NCBI RefSeq assembly: GCF_000374085.1
Contig: NZ_KB893387.1
Span: 28,398 to 92,397 of the forward strand
Reading direction: 5' to 3'
DNA from: Spirosoma spitsbergense DSM 19989
GTDB taxonomy: Bacteria > Bacteroidota > Bacteroidia > Cytophagales > Spirosomataceae
Length of the DNA: 64,000 nucleotides
Part shown: positions 1 through 10,924 of the stretch, piece by piece
How positions within the stretch are numbered: position 1 is the stretch's first letter
Layout: every line of letters starts with the position of its first letter
Notes under the pieces: generated by a model
Databases searched by the model: none
The model's input: only the letters and a program-made list of their open reading frames with translations
What the model was told of the DNA's origin: nothing
Program-made: the position numbers and the translations under genes

Positions 1-1
1 G

Positions 2-652
2 GGTGATGTGGTTGTTGACCTTGGCTCCGGTGCGGGTAACGATTGTTTTGTGGCCCGTGCCGAAACCGGAGAGACGGGCCGGGTAATTGGACTAGACATG
101 ACTCCTGCCATGATAGACCGCGCCCGGAAAAATGCCAGAACGCTGGGCTATACCAACGTGGAATTTGTGTATGGCGACATCGAAGACATGCCCCTGCCTG
201 AATCGCTGGCCGATGTGGTCGTGAGTAATTGTGTTATGAATCTCGTACCCGACAAGCTGAAAGCGTTCACTGAAACCTACCGGATTCTGAAACCGGGGGG
301 GCATTTCAGCATGTCGGATATTGTGCTGGCCGGCGATTTACCCGATGGATTACAGCGCGATGCCGAATTATATGCAGGTTGTGTTTCGGGGGCGATTCCG
401 CAACAGGATTACCTCCGTCTGGTGGCCGAAGCCGGTTTTACGGATGTACTGGTTCAAAAGCGGAAAGAAATCAATTTGCCCGATCAGCTTTTGCTCAATT
501 ACCTCAGCCCGGACGCGTTGCAACAGTACAAAAGCAGCCCGGAACAAGGTATTTTCAGCATTACGGTGTATGCCGAGAAACCCGGCACCGCGCAGCCAAA
601 ACCCTGTTGTGAAGCCTCTGCCGGTCAGGAAGCCGGTGCTGCCTGCTGCTGA
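2..652 (+). CDS. arsM: Arsenite S-adenosylmethionine methyltransferase, 5' end cut off by window
   Basis: The reading frame is open to the left edge (Gly-Asp precede the GTG at 8), so the N-terminus, including the first conserved Cys region of ArsM, lies outside. The visible 216 residues hold the SAM-binding motif I (DLGSGAGND), a GDIEDMPLP acidic loop, the methyltransferase core, and AGCVSGA, which matches the As-binding Cys region of the family. The C-terminus is Cys-rich (PCC...AACC), a tail often seen in bacterial ArsM. The enzyme methylates As(III) in the cytoplasm. The next gene downstream is an ArsN2-type acetyltransferase followed by an arsC remnant, so this is the end of an ars cluster. 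Confidence 0.9.
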   Translation, partial: GDVVVDLGSGAGNDCFVARAETGETGRVIGLDMTPAMIDRARKNARTLGYTNVEFVYGDIEDMPLPESLADVVVSNCVMNLVPDKLKAFTETYRILKPGGHFSMSDIVLAGDLPDGLQRDAELYAGCVSGAIPQQDYLRLVAEAGFTDVLVQKRKEINLPDQLLLNYLSPDALQQYKSSPEQGIFSITVYAEKPGTAQPKPCCEASAGQEAGAACC

Positions 653-699
653 TTGTATGCTCTTTTTACTCATACATGTATCGAATTATAAGCACGTTT

Positions 700-1140
700 A
701 TGGCTATAACAATTCAACCCGCCCGCCCGGAACAACTGCCTGAGTTAGTGCAGTTGCTAACCAAAAATCAATTACCAGTCGAGGATTTGCCCGTCGATTT
801 GCCCAATTTCTGGCTAGCCCTTGATGGCGAAAAACTCGTAGGTTCCGTTGGGTTTGAAATCTACAATACTGTTGGACTGTTACGCTCGCTAAGCGTGGAC
901 GAAACCTATCGGAACCAGGCTATTGCCCGCCAGTTGTGCGACCGGGCGTTTGACGAAGCGAAAAAACAAGCCGTCAGTACCGTATACCTGATCACGACCA
1001 CCGCCGATCGGTATTTTCAACGGCTGGGCTTTTCGCTGGTAGACCGGTCTACTGTGCCCGATGCCATCATGAAAACCAGCCAGTTCAGTAGCTTGTGTCC
1101 CTCATCGGCTACTGTGATGAAACAAACGTATTCGGTATAA
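700..1140 (+). CDS. arsN2: ArsN2-type GNAT N-acetyltransferase
   Basis: A 146-residue GNAT-fold protein. The acetyl-CoA-binding A/B motif region is around LLRSLSVDETYRNQAIARQL, followed by YLITTTADRYFQRLGF and the ending FSSLCPSSATVMK, which is characteristic of the small acetyltransferases found in ars operons (ArsN2). ArsN relatives are linked to resistance to organoarsenicals; the substrate here is inferred. An in-frame ATG at 676 would add eight residues; I prefer 700 (MAITIQPARPEQ) because GNAT beta-1 starts there. Its stop TAA (1138-1140) sits over the lost start of the arsC remnant. Confidence 0.75.
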   Translation: MAITIQPARPEQLPELVQLLTKNQLPVEDLPVDLPNFWLALDGEKLVGSVGFEIYNTVGLLRSLSVDETYRNQAIARQLCDRAFDEAKKQAVSTVYLITTTADRYFQRLGFSLVDRSTVPDAIMKTSQFSSLCPSSATVMKQTYSV

Positions 1141-1301
1141 AACGAATTTTAGTGCTTTGCACGGGTAATCGCGACGGCGACCCGGCCGACCCGCAGCCAG
1201 ATGGCACATGGGTATTTGCGGTTATGAACAACTACCGCCGTATCCGCGGCCAGATTAAAGCGTTTAGTCAGGCATTTGCTGCACAGAATGTGCTGATTTG
1301 A
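1137..1301 (+). pseudogene. arsC: Remnant of thioredoxin-type arsenate reductase with a large internal deletion
   Basis: Frame translation gives KRILVLCTGN, the N-terminus of LMW-phosphatase-like ArsC, joined directly to DPADPQPDGTW and then MNNYRRIRGQIKAFSQAF, the C-terminal helix of the same family. The roughly 80 residues in between, including the rest of the CX5R loop and the resolving cysteines, are missing, apparently by an in-frame deletion. The expected start ATG is ATA (1137-1139). Restoring G at 1139 would also turn the arsN2 stop TAA into TGA and recreate an ATGA overlap. It cannot be a working reductase. An intact copy may exist elsewhere. Confidence 0.75.
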
Positions 1302-1377
1302 GTAGGTTGCCAGTCGGTTTTAACGGCTAAAAACCGTATCTTGTAGGATGCTTGCGAAAAGCAGGCATCGTATCATA

Positions 1378-2070
1378 ATGCTCCATAAAACCAGAGGAAT
1401 CGCCCTTAGTTACATCCGCTACCGCGAAACCTCCATCATCGCCCGCATCTATACCGAAGAGTTCGGTCTGCAAAGCTACATTGTCAATAGCGTACGGACG
1501 GCCCGCAGCAAAAACAACCGGATTGCGCTGTTTCAGCCGCTTACATTGCTGGAAATGGTCGTGTACAACAAACCCGACCGGGATTTGCACCGGCTATCGG
1601 AAATAAAGACCAGTGCCCCGTTTCAAAGCCTTCCCTTCGAGGTGTCCAAGTCGACCATTGCGATGTTCGTGACGGAGTTTCTGAACAAGGTATTGAAAGA
1701 AGAAGCCAGTAGCCCCGTGCTCTTTCGTTTTCTGGTCGAATCGGTCCTGTTTCTGGAAGAGGCCCGACTGAACTACGAGAATTTTCATATTGCTTTCCTG
1801 CTGAAGCTATCGTTTTTTCTGGGCTTCGGTCCGGAGTCGGCCCGCGAGTTCGAGAGTCAGCTCCGCGAAAATGCGTATCCTTTTTTGCCTGATAACGAGA
1901 TGGATACGGCCCTGAACATCATGCTTCGGCAACCATTGGGAACCCCCGTTAAACTAAGCCGGGCCGCCCGAAACGAGCTGCTCGATGCCCTGGTAGCCTA
2001 TTACCATATTCATATCGATTCGCTCGGTGAAGTGAAGTCACTACCCGTGTTGCGGGAGGTGTTAGGGTAG
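1378..2070 (+). CDS. recO: DNA repair protein RecO
   Basis: A 230-residue protein starting MLHKTRGIALSYIRY, the N-terminal OB-fold of RecO (YRETSIIARIYTEEFGLQSY), followed by the helical C-terminal region of the Bacteroidota form (FLNKVLKEEASSPVLFRFL and the later LDALVAYYHIHI). RecO works with RecR in loading RecA onto SSB-coated DNA. The zinc-finger cysteines of some RecO proteins are absent, as is usual in this phylum. An in-frame ATG at 1348 is possible but the family start fits 1378. It stands alone between the ars remnant and a lipoprotein. Confidence 0.88.
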   Translation: MLHKTRGIALSYIRYRETSIIARIYTEEFGLQSYIVNSVRTARSKNNRIALFQPLTLLEMVVYNKPDRDLHRLSEIKTSAPFQSLPFEVSKSTIAMFVTEFLNKVLKEEASSPVLFRFLVESVLFLEEARLNYENFHIAFLLKLSFFLGFGPESAREFESQLRENAYPFLPDNEMDTALNIMLRQPLGTPVKLSRAARNELLDALVAYYHIHIDSLGEVKSLPVLREVLG

Positions 2071-2152
2071 GAGGGGGGAACTTGACCGTCCGGTAGTTTA
2101 GTGGAAACCAATCTGGTGCGCATCTTTACAGAAAAAACGAACTTCATGGCTT

Positions 2153-2614
2153 ATGAAACGACCAATTACGTTTGTGCTGATCAGTACATTATTCTGTGCC
2201 TGTGGGAGAGAAACGACCAAAAATGATGGCGGAGAATTATCCGAATCGCTCGTTGGAACCTGGAAACTACTATCGGGGACATTGATTGAAAAAGGGGATA
2301 CATCGGTAACGGATTACACGAAAAATAGCTCCTTTATCAAAATCATTAACGGTTCTCATTTTGCTTTTTTAAAACATGGGGTGAATAAAGACTCGGCGGC
2401 TAATTATGATTCAGGAGGGGGTAAGTACACCCTCAGGGATAGTTCGTATACCGAGCATCTGGAGTACTGTAACGAGCGGGAATGGGAAGGCCATGACTTT
2501 ACCTTTACCGTTTCTCTGAAAAATGATACCCTTATTCAACGGGGTATCGAGAAAGTGGAAAAGGCGGGTATCGACCGGATGAATATCGAGAAATATGTGC
2601 GGCTGAAAAATTGA
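2153..2614 (+). CDS. Small lipocalin-like putative lipoprotein
   Basis: A 153-residue protein with an N-terminal hydrophobic stretch and a Cys cluster (FCACG, Cys15/Cys17) that resembles a weak lipobox. The mature part contains LVGTWKL near residue 34, the signature start of small lipocalin-like domains in Bacteroidota, and later beta-rich repeats ending in YVRLKN. No enzyme motif is visible. It is followed by a strong hairpin terminator, so it is probably a single-gene unit. A role in ligand or lipid binding in the periplasm is only a fold-based guess. Confidence 0.65.
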   Translation: MKRPITFVLISTLFCACGRETTKNDGGELSESLVGTWKLLSGTLIEKGDTSVTDYTKNSSFIKIINGSHFAFLKHGVNKDSAANYDSGGGKYTLRDSSYTEHLEYCNEREWEGHDFTFTVSLKNDTLIQRGIEKVEKAGIDRMNIEKYVRLKN

Positions 2615-2633
2615 CAGCGCAGGCTGCTCGTAA

Positions 2634-2677
2634 AACACAACAACGCCGGGTTCCCAGGAACCCGGCGTTGTTGTGTT
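2634..2677. terminator. Bidirectional terminator hairpin
   Basis: Two 21-bp perfect inverted arms (2634-2654 and 2657-2677) lie between the convergent lipoprotein gene and the coiled-coil gene. A-rich sequence on the left and T-rich sequence on the right would serve both transcripts. Confidence 0.8.
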
Positions 2678-2696
2678 CGTGTGTGCCTAATAAAGA

Positions 2697-3002
2697 CTAT
2701 TCGTTGGCAGCTTCGATAGCAGCCTGGGCTTCCAGTGCTTCAATAGCCGATTTGTTTTTCTCGGCGTAACTGTCGCGCTGCTCCTCAAAGTGAGTAAAAA
2801 TGTTGGATACTGCATCAACATTTTCGGCTACTTTGCTATGCATCTCGCCAAGGTTCTTCTCCAGAAACTTGTCGTTCAACCCGTTCATGTTGTCTACTTC
2901 TATCTTACCAATCTTCTCAATCAGGGCTGTTTGACTATTTTGCAGGTCTTCCAGTTCACGAACAATCTTGTTCATCAACTCAAACTTTTGTAGCTTATCC
3001 AT
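2697..3002 (-). CDS. Small coiled-coil protein of unknown function
   Basis: A 101-residue, highly charged, almost all-helical protein (MDKLQKFELMNKIVRELEDL...), with no signal peptide and no cysteine. Heptad-like spacing over residues 5-60 suggests a coiled coil. It ends in an Ala/Glu-rich tail. I chose the ATG at 3002; the frame is open further upstream to 3086 but that part runs into the end of the DUF4386 gene and is not helical. Function unknown; likely a cytoplasmic structural or adaptor protein. Confidence 0.65.
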   Translation of the reverse strand: MDKLQKFELMNKIVRELEDLQNSQTALIEKIGKIEVDNMNGLNDKFLEKNLGEMHSKVAENVDAVSNIFTHFEEQRDSYAEKNKSAIEALEAQAAIEAANE

Positions 3003-3057
3003 TGTGCTTTTTATTAAGTACTGGATTAATAACTCATGAGGGGCCAAATGGTTTGAT

Positions 3058-3795
3058 TTACGCTGCGTGGTAAAGGTCAATGTCATTACGCAGGGGAAGT
3101 CGTAAAAAACATAAGCCCACTATGATTAACCATACTAACCAGCCCGTACTACCCAGTAAACCGGCTAGTTCCCAGACCGGGAAACCAGGAATTACCGTAG
3201 CAAACAACTCACCCTGCGCCAGTAGATATACAGCCGATGCTGCATACCCAACGTAGCTTACCCAGCGCGGAAACAGGTTTAGTCGCGCAAAAACAGCCGA
3301 TAACAGCACCGTGTATAGAATGGTGAACAATTGACCGAGGTGCTCACCCAGCACAACGCCCCCGTATTGATGAACAGCAGTAAACACTACTTCAATGGCC
3401 CGACGGGTAGCCGGGTCGGGGGTGGTTACGTAGTTCATCGCCAGCACCGGGACCACAAATGTCCAGCGCAGCAAACCGATAATTTGAACCAGACCGGAAA
3501 CAACGCCCAGCGTCGTAGCCCACCGAACGGTAGTATTCTGTTGATCAAGCTGTTGTCCGATGAGTACGTAAGCCTGAAGTAGTGGCAGGCCGCCCAGAGA
3601 AAATACCCACCAGGTAACAATCAATGCACTGCCTCCCTGGTGAAAACGTGTCAATACAACAGCGGGGGTTTGCCGCAGAATATCGGGATAATCGAAATTG
3701 ATGGTTAGTGCCGTATACGGAACCATCACTAGTACCACGCCGACAATAAGCAGCCAGCCAATAAGCCGGGATGAGGGCTTTACGAACGGTTCCAT
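3058..3795 (-). CDS. DUF4386-family integral membrane protein
   Basis: A 245-residue protein with about six hydrophobic segments (for example WLLIVGVVLVMVPYTAL, ALIVTWWVFSLGGLPLL, FTILYTVLLSAVFARL, GWLVWLIIVGLCFLRL). Start at 3795 (MEPFVKPSSR) avoids an improbable charged extension. The pattern of loops, with GEHLGQLFTILYT and NLFPRWVSYVGY, matches the DUF4386 family, whose function is unknown. The upstream gene stops only 19 bp away, so the two are probably co-transcribed. Confidence 0.75.
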   Translation of the reverse strand: MEPFVKPSSRLIGWLLIVGVVLVMVPYTALTINFDYPDILRQTPAVVLTRFHQGGSALIVTWWVFSLGGLPLLQAYVLIGQQLDQQNTTVRWATTLGVVSGLVQIIGLLRWTFVVPVLAMNYVTTPDPATRRAIEVVFTAVHQYGGVVLGEHLGQLFTILYTVLLSAVFARLNLFPRWVSYVGYAASAVYLLAQGELFATVIPGFPVWELAGLLGSTGWLVWLIIVGLCFLRLPLRNDIDLYHAA

Positions 3796-3814
3796 AGTTT
3801 TCTGAGGATGAGAT

Positions 3815-4264
3815 TTACCAGTGAAACGAGTAGCTGATACCGGGCGTCGGGTTGATTTGGATGTCTTTCCCGTCACTTGCCAGCGCTATTACGCCTAAAC
3901 GCAGGTTCAGCCCGCGCCAGACCATCCAGCGAAAACCCGCTTCGGCTGCCCCCGCATTCTCCTGCTCATAGTCCCGGTTCAGGCCGCGCAGGTACGACAC
4001 GGATGCGTAAAATGAGGAAGGATTTTCACGGCGGCCAATGGGTAAAAACCAGTAGGTTAATCCCGTTTTGGCAAACTGCGTCGTTACGTTCGGGGTAAAG
4101 TTTGTAATGTAGTACCCGGCGTGGACCGAAACGTGGCTCCGGCGGTACTCCAGCCCAATGGAGGGGTTCCGGAAGCCATTGATACTAATCTCATTACGCG
4201 GGAAGCGTTGGGCAGTAGCCACGGTACTTATCAGTAGCAGGGTTGCCAGTGTTACTGTCTTCAT
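3815..4264 (-). CDS. Secreted small beta-strand protein, probable outer-membrane barrel
   Basis: 149 residues with a clear signal peptide (MKTVTLATLLLISTVATAQ, cleavage after AQ). The mature part alternates hydrophobic and polar residues in short strands (GLEYRRSHVSVHAGYYIT, SFYASVSYLRGL, GLNLRLGVIAL) and ends in an aromatic residue (SYSFHW), as small outer-membrane barrels do. It probably forms an operon with the DUF4386 gene. No family name recognised with certainty. Confidence 0.65.
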   Translation of the reverse strand: MKTVTLATLLLISTVATAQRFPRNEISINGFRNPSIGLEYRRSHVSVHAGYYITNFTPNVTTQFAKTGLTYWFLPIGRRENPSSFYASVSYLRGLNRDYEQENAGAAEAGFRWMVWRGLNLRLGVIALASDGKDIQINPTPGISYSFHW

Positions 4265-4302
4265 ATCGTCTGTCTGTTAGTTGATTGACGATACAAAGTT
4301 GG

Positions 4303-4326
4303 TTGGTCAGGTAGACCAATCTGGTA
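4303..4326. promoter_or_regulatory. Overlapping operator-like palindromes
   Basis: ttggtc-N5-gaccaa (4303-4319) overlaps acca-atc-tggt, about 40 bp upstream of the ATG at 4264. The layout resembles operators of dimeric repressors of the TetR type. The regulator is not identified; the adjacent Crp-like protein is one candidate. Confidence 0.35.
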
Positions 4327-4389
4327 GACAAATGTCTAAATCGTTCGGCGCCTTATTCTTATTTGTCGCATTGCGCAATGGTCAGTCAA

Positions 4390-4953
4390 TCATCGGATCT
4401 GGCCCCTGATGCGGCTCAGATGGCGGGGTGTAACGCCGAGGATAGACGCCAGGTAGTGTAGCGGTACTTCCTGCAATAGATGTGGTTCTTCTTTGATTAA
4501 TTTCTGATACCGCTGTTCGGCGCTGAGTGTCAGTAGGTTGTAGCGGCTCTCTTCAATGCAATTGATCTGGTCTTCGAGCATACCCACATAAAACACGTCG
4601 AACGGGGGCAAATCCTGCCGCAGTTGTGAGAAGGCCGGTTTGTCAATCACCCAGATAATACTGTCCGTCAGGGCGCGGATGGACTCACGGGCTGGCTGGA
4701 GTTTTAGAAAACTGCCCAGTGAGATCAAAAAATCAGTCGGGCCAGCGGTGTACGTCGTTATTTCCTCGCCATCCCGGTCGCAGAAAAATTGAAACAGCCC
4801 CCGTTCCACAAAGGCCAGTCGGTCGCTGATTCGACCTGCCTCTACGAATAAACCGCCCTTATTCAGCGTCTGACGGTGAAACTGGCTGATAACCAAACGT
4901 TGCTGGCTGGCGTCGAAACCACTTTCGTTCAGGAATGCGCGTAGTTTGTCCAT
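4390..4953 (-). CDS. Crp/Fnr-family transcriptional regulator
   Basis: A 187-residue protein with a cyclic-nucleotide-binding-like beta-roll (residues 20-110, including FVEAGRISDRLAFVERGLFQFF and the hinge to SIIWVIDKPAFSQL), a dimerisation helix (MLEDQINCIEESRYNLL), and a winged-helix region ending VPLHYLASILGVTPRHLSRIRGQ, typical of the short Crp-like regulators of Bacteroidota. Residues that bind cAMP in E. coli Crp are not conserved, so the ligand is unknown. Transcribed away from the thiamine operon across a 345-bp gap. Confidence 0.85.
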   Translation of the reverse strand: MDKLRAFLNESGFDASQQRLVISQFHRQTLNKGGLFVEAGRISDRLAFVERGLFQFFCDRDGEEITTYTAGPTDFLISLGSFLKLQPARESIRALTDSIIWVIDKPAFSQLRQDLPPFDVFYVGMLEDQINCIEESRYNLLTLSAEQRYQKLIKEEPHLLQEVPLHYLASILGVTPRHLSRIRGQIR

Positions 4954-4986
4954 AAATGGTCGGTGATGCTTTTAGTTAGTGAGGTT

Positions 4987-5030
4987 CTTACGTAAAATGT
5001 CGGACTTTGGAGTCCGGCGTTTTACGTAAG
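4987..5030. repeat. Long hairpin, REP-like palindrome
   Basis: 20-bp arms (4987-5006 and 5011-5030) with a 4-nt loop and two wobble-compatible mismatches; the core reads ggacttt-gg-agtcc. It lies just upstream of the divergent Crp-like gene rather than at a gene end, so terminator function for a known gene is unlikely. It may be a dispersed intergenic palindrome or part of an unannotated RNA. Confidence 0.6.
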
Positions 5031-5173
5031 CTCGTAGAGCAGGAAAGGTTTCAAACCAACCTCGAAGCTGGGTGATCTTGGTATCTAAGCGATAGCCTGT
5101 TGTTGGTGGTGGAAGGTTGGACGCCTAAAATTACGCTACGAAAACAGACGTTAAACCCTCAAATCATAAATTG

Positions 5174-5207
5174 CTGACCTTTATTCATCTTTATGAATAA
5201 AGGTCAG
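5174..5207. repeat. Perfect 15-bp hairpin between divergent genes
   Basis: ctgacctttattcat (5174-5188) and its exact complement (5193-5207) with a 4-nt loop. It lies about 65 bp upstream of the thiamine promoter and is not at the 3' end of any annotated gene. Apart from this and the hairpin at 4987-5030, I see nothing recognisable in 4954-5273. Confidence 0.6.
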
Positions 5208-5273
5208 AGCATAACCCGTATATCCTTCCTGAAATAATAAGGCCCATCATCTGGATTGCTAAAAATTCGTTTC

Positions 5274-5281
5274 TACATTTG
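5274..5281 (+). promoter_or_regulatory. -7 box of the thiamine operon promoter
   Basis: TACATTTG is a perfect match to the Bacteroidota -7 consensus TAnnTTTG. A TTG at 5256-5258 could be the -33 element but its 15-nt spacing is shorter than usual. A start about 7 nt downstream would place the 5' end just before the riboswitch, which fits. Confidence 0.6.
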
Positions 5282-5298
5282 TCTTGCTGAAAGGCAAA

Positions 5299-5373
5299 GC
5301 TTTAGGGGTGCCCAACCGGGCTGAGAGATCACCCTTTGAACCTGAACAGGATAATACCTGCGGAGGGAAAAGC
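5299..5373 (+). promoter_or_regulatory. TPP riboswitch (THI box)
   Basis: The universal core elements are in order: GGGGTGCCC, CTGAGA (5321-5326), CACCC, GAACCTGAACAGG (5338-5350), ATAATACCTGCGGAGGGA. Flanking gctt/aagc can close helix P1. It binds thiamine pyrophosphate and should repress the operon that follows. Downstream, gcggtc-tcct-gaccgc (5402-5417) forms a small hairpin that could be part of the expression platform, though no U-run follows directly. Confidence 0.95.
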
Positions 5374-5509
5374 GAGAATACTGGCTTGATAAGAATTTTG
5401 TGCGGTCTCCTGACCGCCTTATCGGCGCTACTCGTTTTTTACCCGCTTTCCTTATTCGTCCGGTTCGTTCCCCTACGCTTGTGTGTTTGGCGCTACTATG
5501 CACAAGACC

Positions 5510-8380
<2,871 letters not shown>

Positions 8381-8384
<4 letters not shown>

Positions 8385-9010
8385 CTATCAGAACCTTACA
8401 CTATATTGCCACCCGACCCGAGCAGGCCGAAATCGCCTGCCGGGCGGGTGTCGACTGGGTCCAGCTACGGCTGAAGAACCGGACCTATGCCGACTGGAAA
8501 ACCGTCGCGCTGGAAATACTGGCCGTCTGCCGTCAATATAACGCCCGCCTTATCATCAACGATAATCCGCATCTGGCGGGCGAGATTGGGGCGGATGGCG
8601 TCCATCTGGGTCAGGAGGATATGCCCGTTCGGGAAGCCCGCGCCCTGCTGGGGCCGGGTGTTATCATTGGCGGCACGGCCAACACGGCCGATACAATAGT
8701 GGCCCACCAGCGCGACGGGGTCGATTACGTTGGCTTGGGACCGTTTCGGTTTACAGCCACCAAAGAAAAGCTAAGTCCGATATTGGGGCTGGCTGGCTAT
8801 CGGCGCGTATTACTGGCTGTTCAACAGCAGGCGGTAACCTTACCGATTATTGCTATTGGGGGTATCACCCTGGCCGATGTGTCGGAACTCATTCGGGCTG
8901 GCCTGCACGGTATCGCCGTATCATCGGCCATTACGGACGCCCCCGATCCAGCTGCCCAGACACGGTTATTTCTATCACAACTAACCCTGGCACCAAATCA
9001 TGTTCACTAA
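8381..9010 (+). CDS. thiE: Thiamine-phosphate synthase ThiE
   Basis: 209-residue TIM barrel that joins HMP-PP and thiazole phosphate. Signatures seen: [58 protein letters not shown] and [10 protein letters not shown]. The GPxFxTxTK loop that closes over the pyrophosphate is present. Overlaps the start of thiG by 11 bp. A second ThiE/TenI-like gene faces the operon at 11963. Confidence 0.92.
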
Positions 9011-9791
9011 GCAGACAACGAATCCGCTGGTTATTGCCAGCAAATCATTTTCGTCCCGGCTCTTTACCGGAACGGGTAAATTTGGTTCTGCCCAGCTGAT
9101 GGCAGATGCGCTGCTGGCATCAGGTACCGAGTTAGTAACCGTTGCCCTGAAACGAATTGATGCCTTTAACAGACAGGATGACCTACTGGCTCACCTGGCG
9201 CATCCCCGGTTCAATTTACTGCCCAATACATCTGGCGTCCGGACGGCTAAGGAAGCCGTGTTTGCCGCTCAGATGGCCCGTGAAGCGCTGGAAACAAACT
9301 GGCTTAAACTGGAGATTCACCCCGACCCGAAATACCTCCTGCCCGATCCAATAGAAACGTTGAAGGCGGCCGAAGAGCTGGTAAAACTCGGGTTCGTGGT
9401 CCTGCCTTACATCCATGCCGACCCGGTACTGTGTAAACGACTGGAAGAGGTAGGCGTGGCCGCCGTAATGCCCCTCGGTGCCCCTATTGGCACCAATAAA
9501 GGGCTAAAGACTGTTGACTTTCTGGAGATTATTATTGAGCAAAGCCGGGTTCCGGTCGTTGTGGATGCCGGTTTGGGAGCACCGTCCCACGCGGCTGCGG
9601 CTATGGAGATGGGCGCCGATGCCGTGCTGGTGAACACGGCCATTGCCGTTTCCGATGATCCGGTGCGGATGGCTACGGCATTCAAACTGGCCGTGGATGC
9701 GGGCCGGTTGGCCTACGAAGCCCGACTGGCACGTCCGTCGGTGGTGGCCCATGCCAGTAGTCCGTTCACTGCTTTTCTGGATGAACTATGA
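9000..9791 (+). CDS. thiG: Thiazole synthase ThiG
   Basis: 263-residue TIM barrel. [12 protein letters not shown] begins the barrel, [10 protein letters not shown] contains the catalytic Lys that forms an imine with deoxyxylulose phosphate, and [28 protein letters not shown] is the phosphate-binding end. Builds the thiazole from DXP, dehydroglycine and ThiS thiocarboxylate, in complex with ThiH. Joined to thiH by an ATGA overlap. Confidence 0.96.
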   Translation: MFTKQTTNPLVIASKSFSSRLFTGTGKFGSAQLMADALLASGTELVTVALKRIDAFNRQDDLLAHLAHPRFNLLPNTSGVRTAKEAVFAAQMAREALETNWLKLEIHPDPKYLLPDPIETLKAAEELVKLGFVVLPYIHADPVLCKRLEEVGVAAVMPLGAPIGTNKGLKTVDFLEIIIEQSRVPVVVDAGLGAPSHAAAAMEMGADAVLVNTAIAVSDDPVRMATAFKLAVDAGRLAYEARLARPSVVAHASSPFTAFLDEL

Positions 9792-10924
9792 GCACGCACA
9801 CCTGGTTTGATACCTATGACTGGGATACCGTTCAGCGCGCTATCTATACAACGACCGCCCGGCAGGTAGAGCGGGCCCTGAGCAACAGCCGCCGGACCCT
9901 CGACGATTTCCAGGCCCTGATTTCACCGGCTGCGCAGGCCTACCTGGAGCCAATGGCCCAGTTGAGCCACCAGTTAACGCAAAAACGGTTTGGCAAAACC
10001 ATTCAACTCTACGCGCCCCTTTACCTCTCCAACGAGTGCCAGAACATCTGTACCTACTGCGCGTTTAGCCTTGATAACCGAATTAGTCGGCGGACGCTTA
10101 CCGATGAGGAGATCCTGCGCGAAGCTACTGCCGTGAAAGAACTTGGGTACGACCATATTCTGCTGGTAACAGGTGAAGCAAACCAGACCGTTGGCGTACC
10201 CTATCTGAAGAATGCCATCCGGCTACTACAACCGCACTTTGCCCATATCTCCATGGAGGTTCAGCCCCTGGATCAGCCCGAGTATGAGGAACTTATTGCA
10301 GAAGGGCTCAACACGGTACTTGTTTATCAGGAAACGTACCACCGCGAAACGTATAGGAATCACCATCCGAAGGGCAAAAAATCTAACTTTTTATACCGGC
10401 TCGATACCCCCGACCGACTTGGAAAAGCGGGTATCCATAAAATGGGCCTGGGTGCCCTGCTGGGCCTGGAAGACTGGCGTACGGATAGTTTTTTTACGGC
10501 CGCCCACCTCCACTATCTGGAACGTATGTACTGGGAAACCCGGTATAGCATCTCGTTCCCGCGGCTGCGCCCCATTGACCTGTTACAAAACGATACGATT
10601 ACCTCAAAATCCTTTGAACGGTGCATGACGGATCGTGATCTGGTGCAATTGATTTGTGCCTACCGGCTCCTCAATGAGGAGGTTGAGTTATCGTTGTCAA
10701 CCCGCGAAACACCCCGTTTCCGGGATCATGTACTCAAACTAGGTATTACCAGCCTGAGTGCAGGCTCGAAAACCAATCCGGGTGGCTACACTGTTGAACC
10801 CCAGTCGCTGGAACAGTTCGCCATTTCCGACGAGCGCAGCCCGGCTCAGATGGTCGATGTTATCCGGCGGCAGGGCTACGAGCCGGTTTGGAAAGACTGG
10901 GATAAAACACTGACAGGCGTATGA
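9788..10924 (+). CDS. thiH: 2-iminoacetate synthase ThiH (radical SAM, tyrosine lyase)
   Basis: 378 residues with the radical-SAM CX3CX2C cluster (CQNICTYC, Cys84/88/91) and the ThiH C-terminal domain. Cleaves tyrosine to dehydroglycine and p-cresol, supplying the glycine imine to ThiG. The operon uses ThiH rather than the oxygen-dependent ThiO, so thiazole synthesis here does not need molecular oxygen. ATGA overlaps on both sides. Confidence 0.95.
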   Translation: MSTHTWFDTYDWDTVQRAIYTTTARQVERALSNSRRTLDDFQALISPAAQAYLEPMAQLSHQLTQKRFGKTIQLYAPLYLSNECQNICTYCAFSLDNRISRRTLTDEEILREATAVKELGYDHILLVTGEANQTVGVPYLKNAIRLLQPHFAHISMEVQPLDQPEYEELIAEGLNTVLVYQETYHRETYRNHHPKGKKSNFLYRLDTPDRLGKAGIHKMGLGALLGLEDWRTDSFFTAAHLHYLERMYWETRYSISFPRLRPIDLLQNDTITSKSFERCMTDRDLVQLICAYRLLNEEVELSLSTRETPRFRDHVLKLGITSLSAGSKTNPGGYTVEPQSLEQFAISDERSPAQMVDVIRRQGYEPVWKDWDKTLTGV

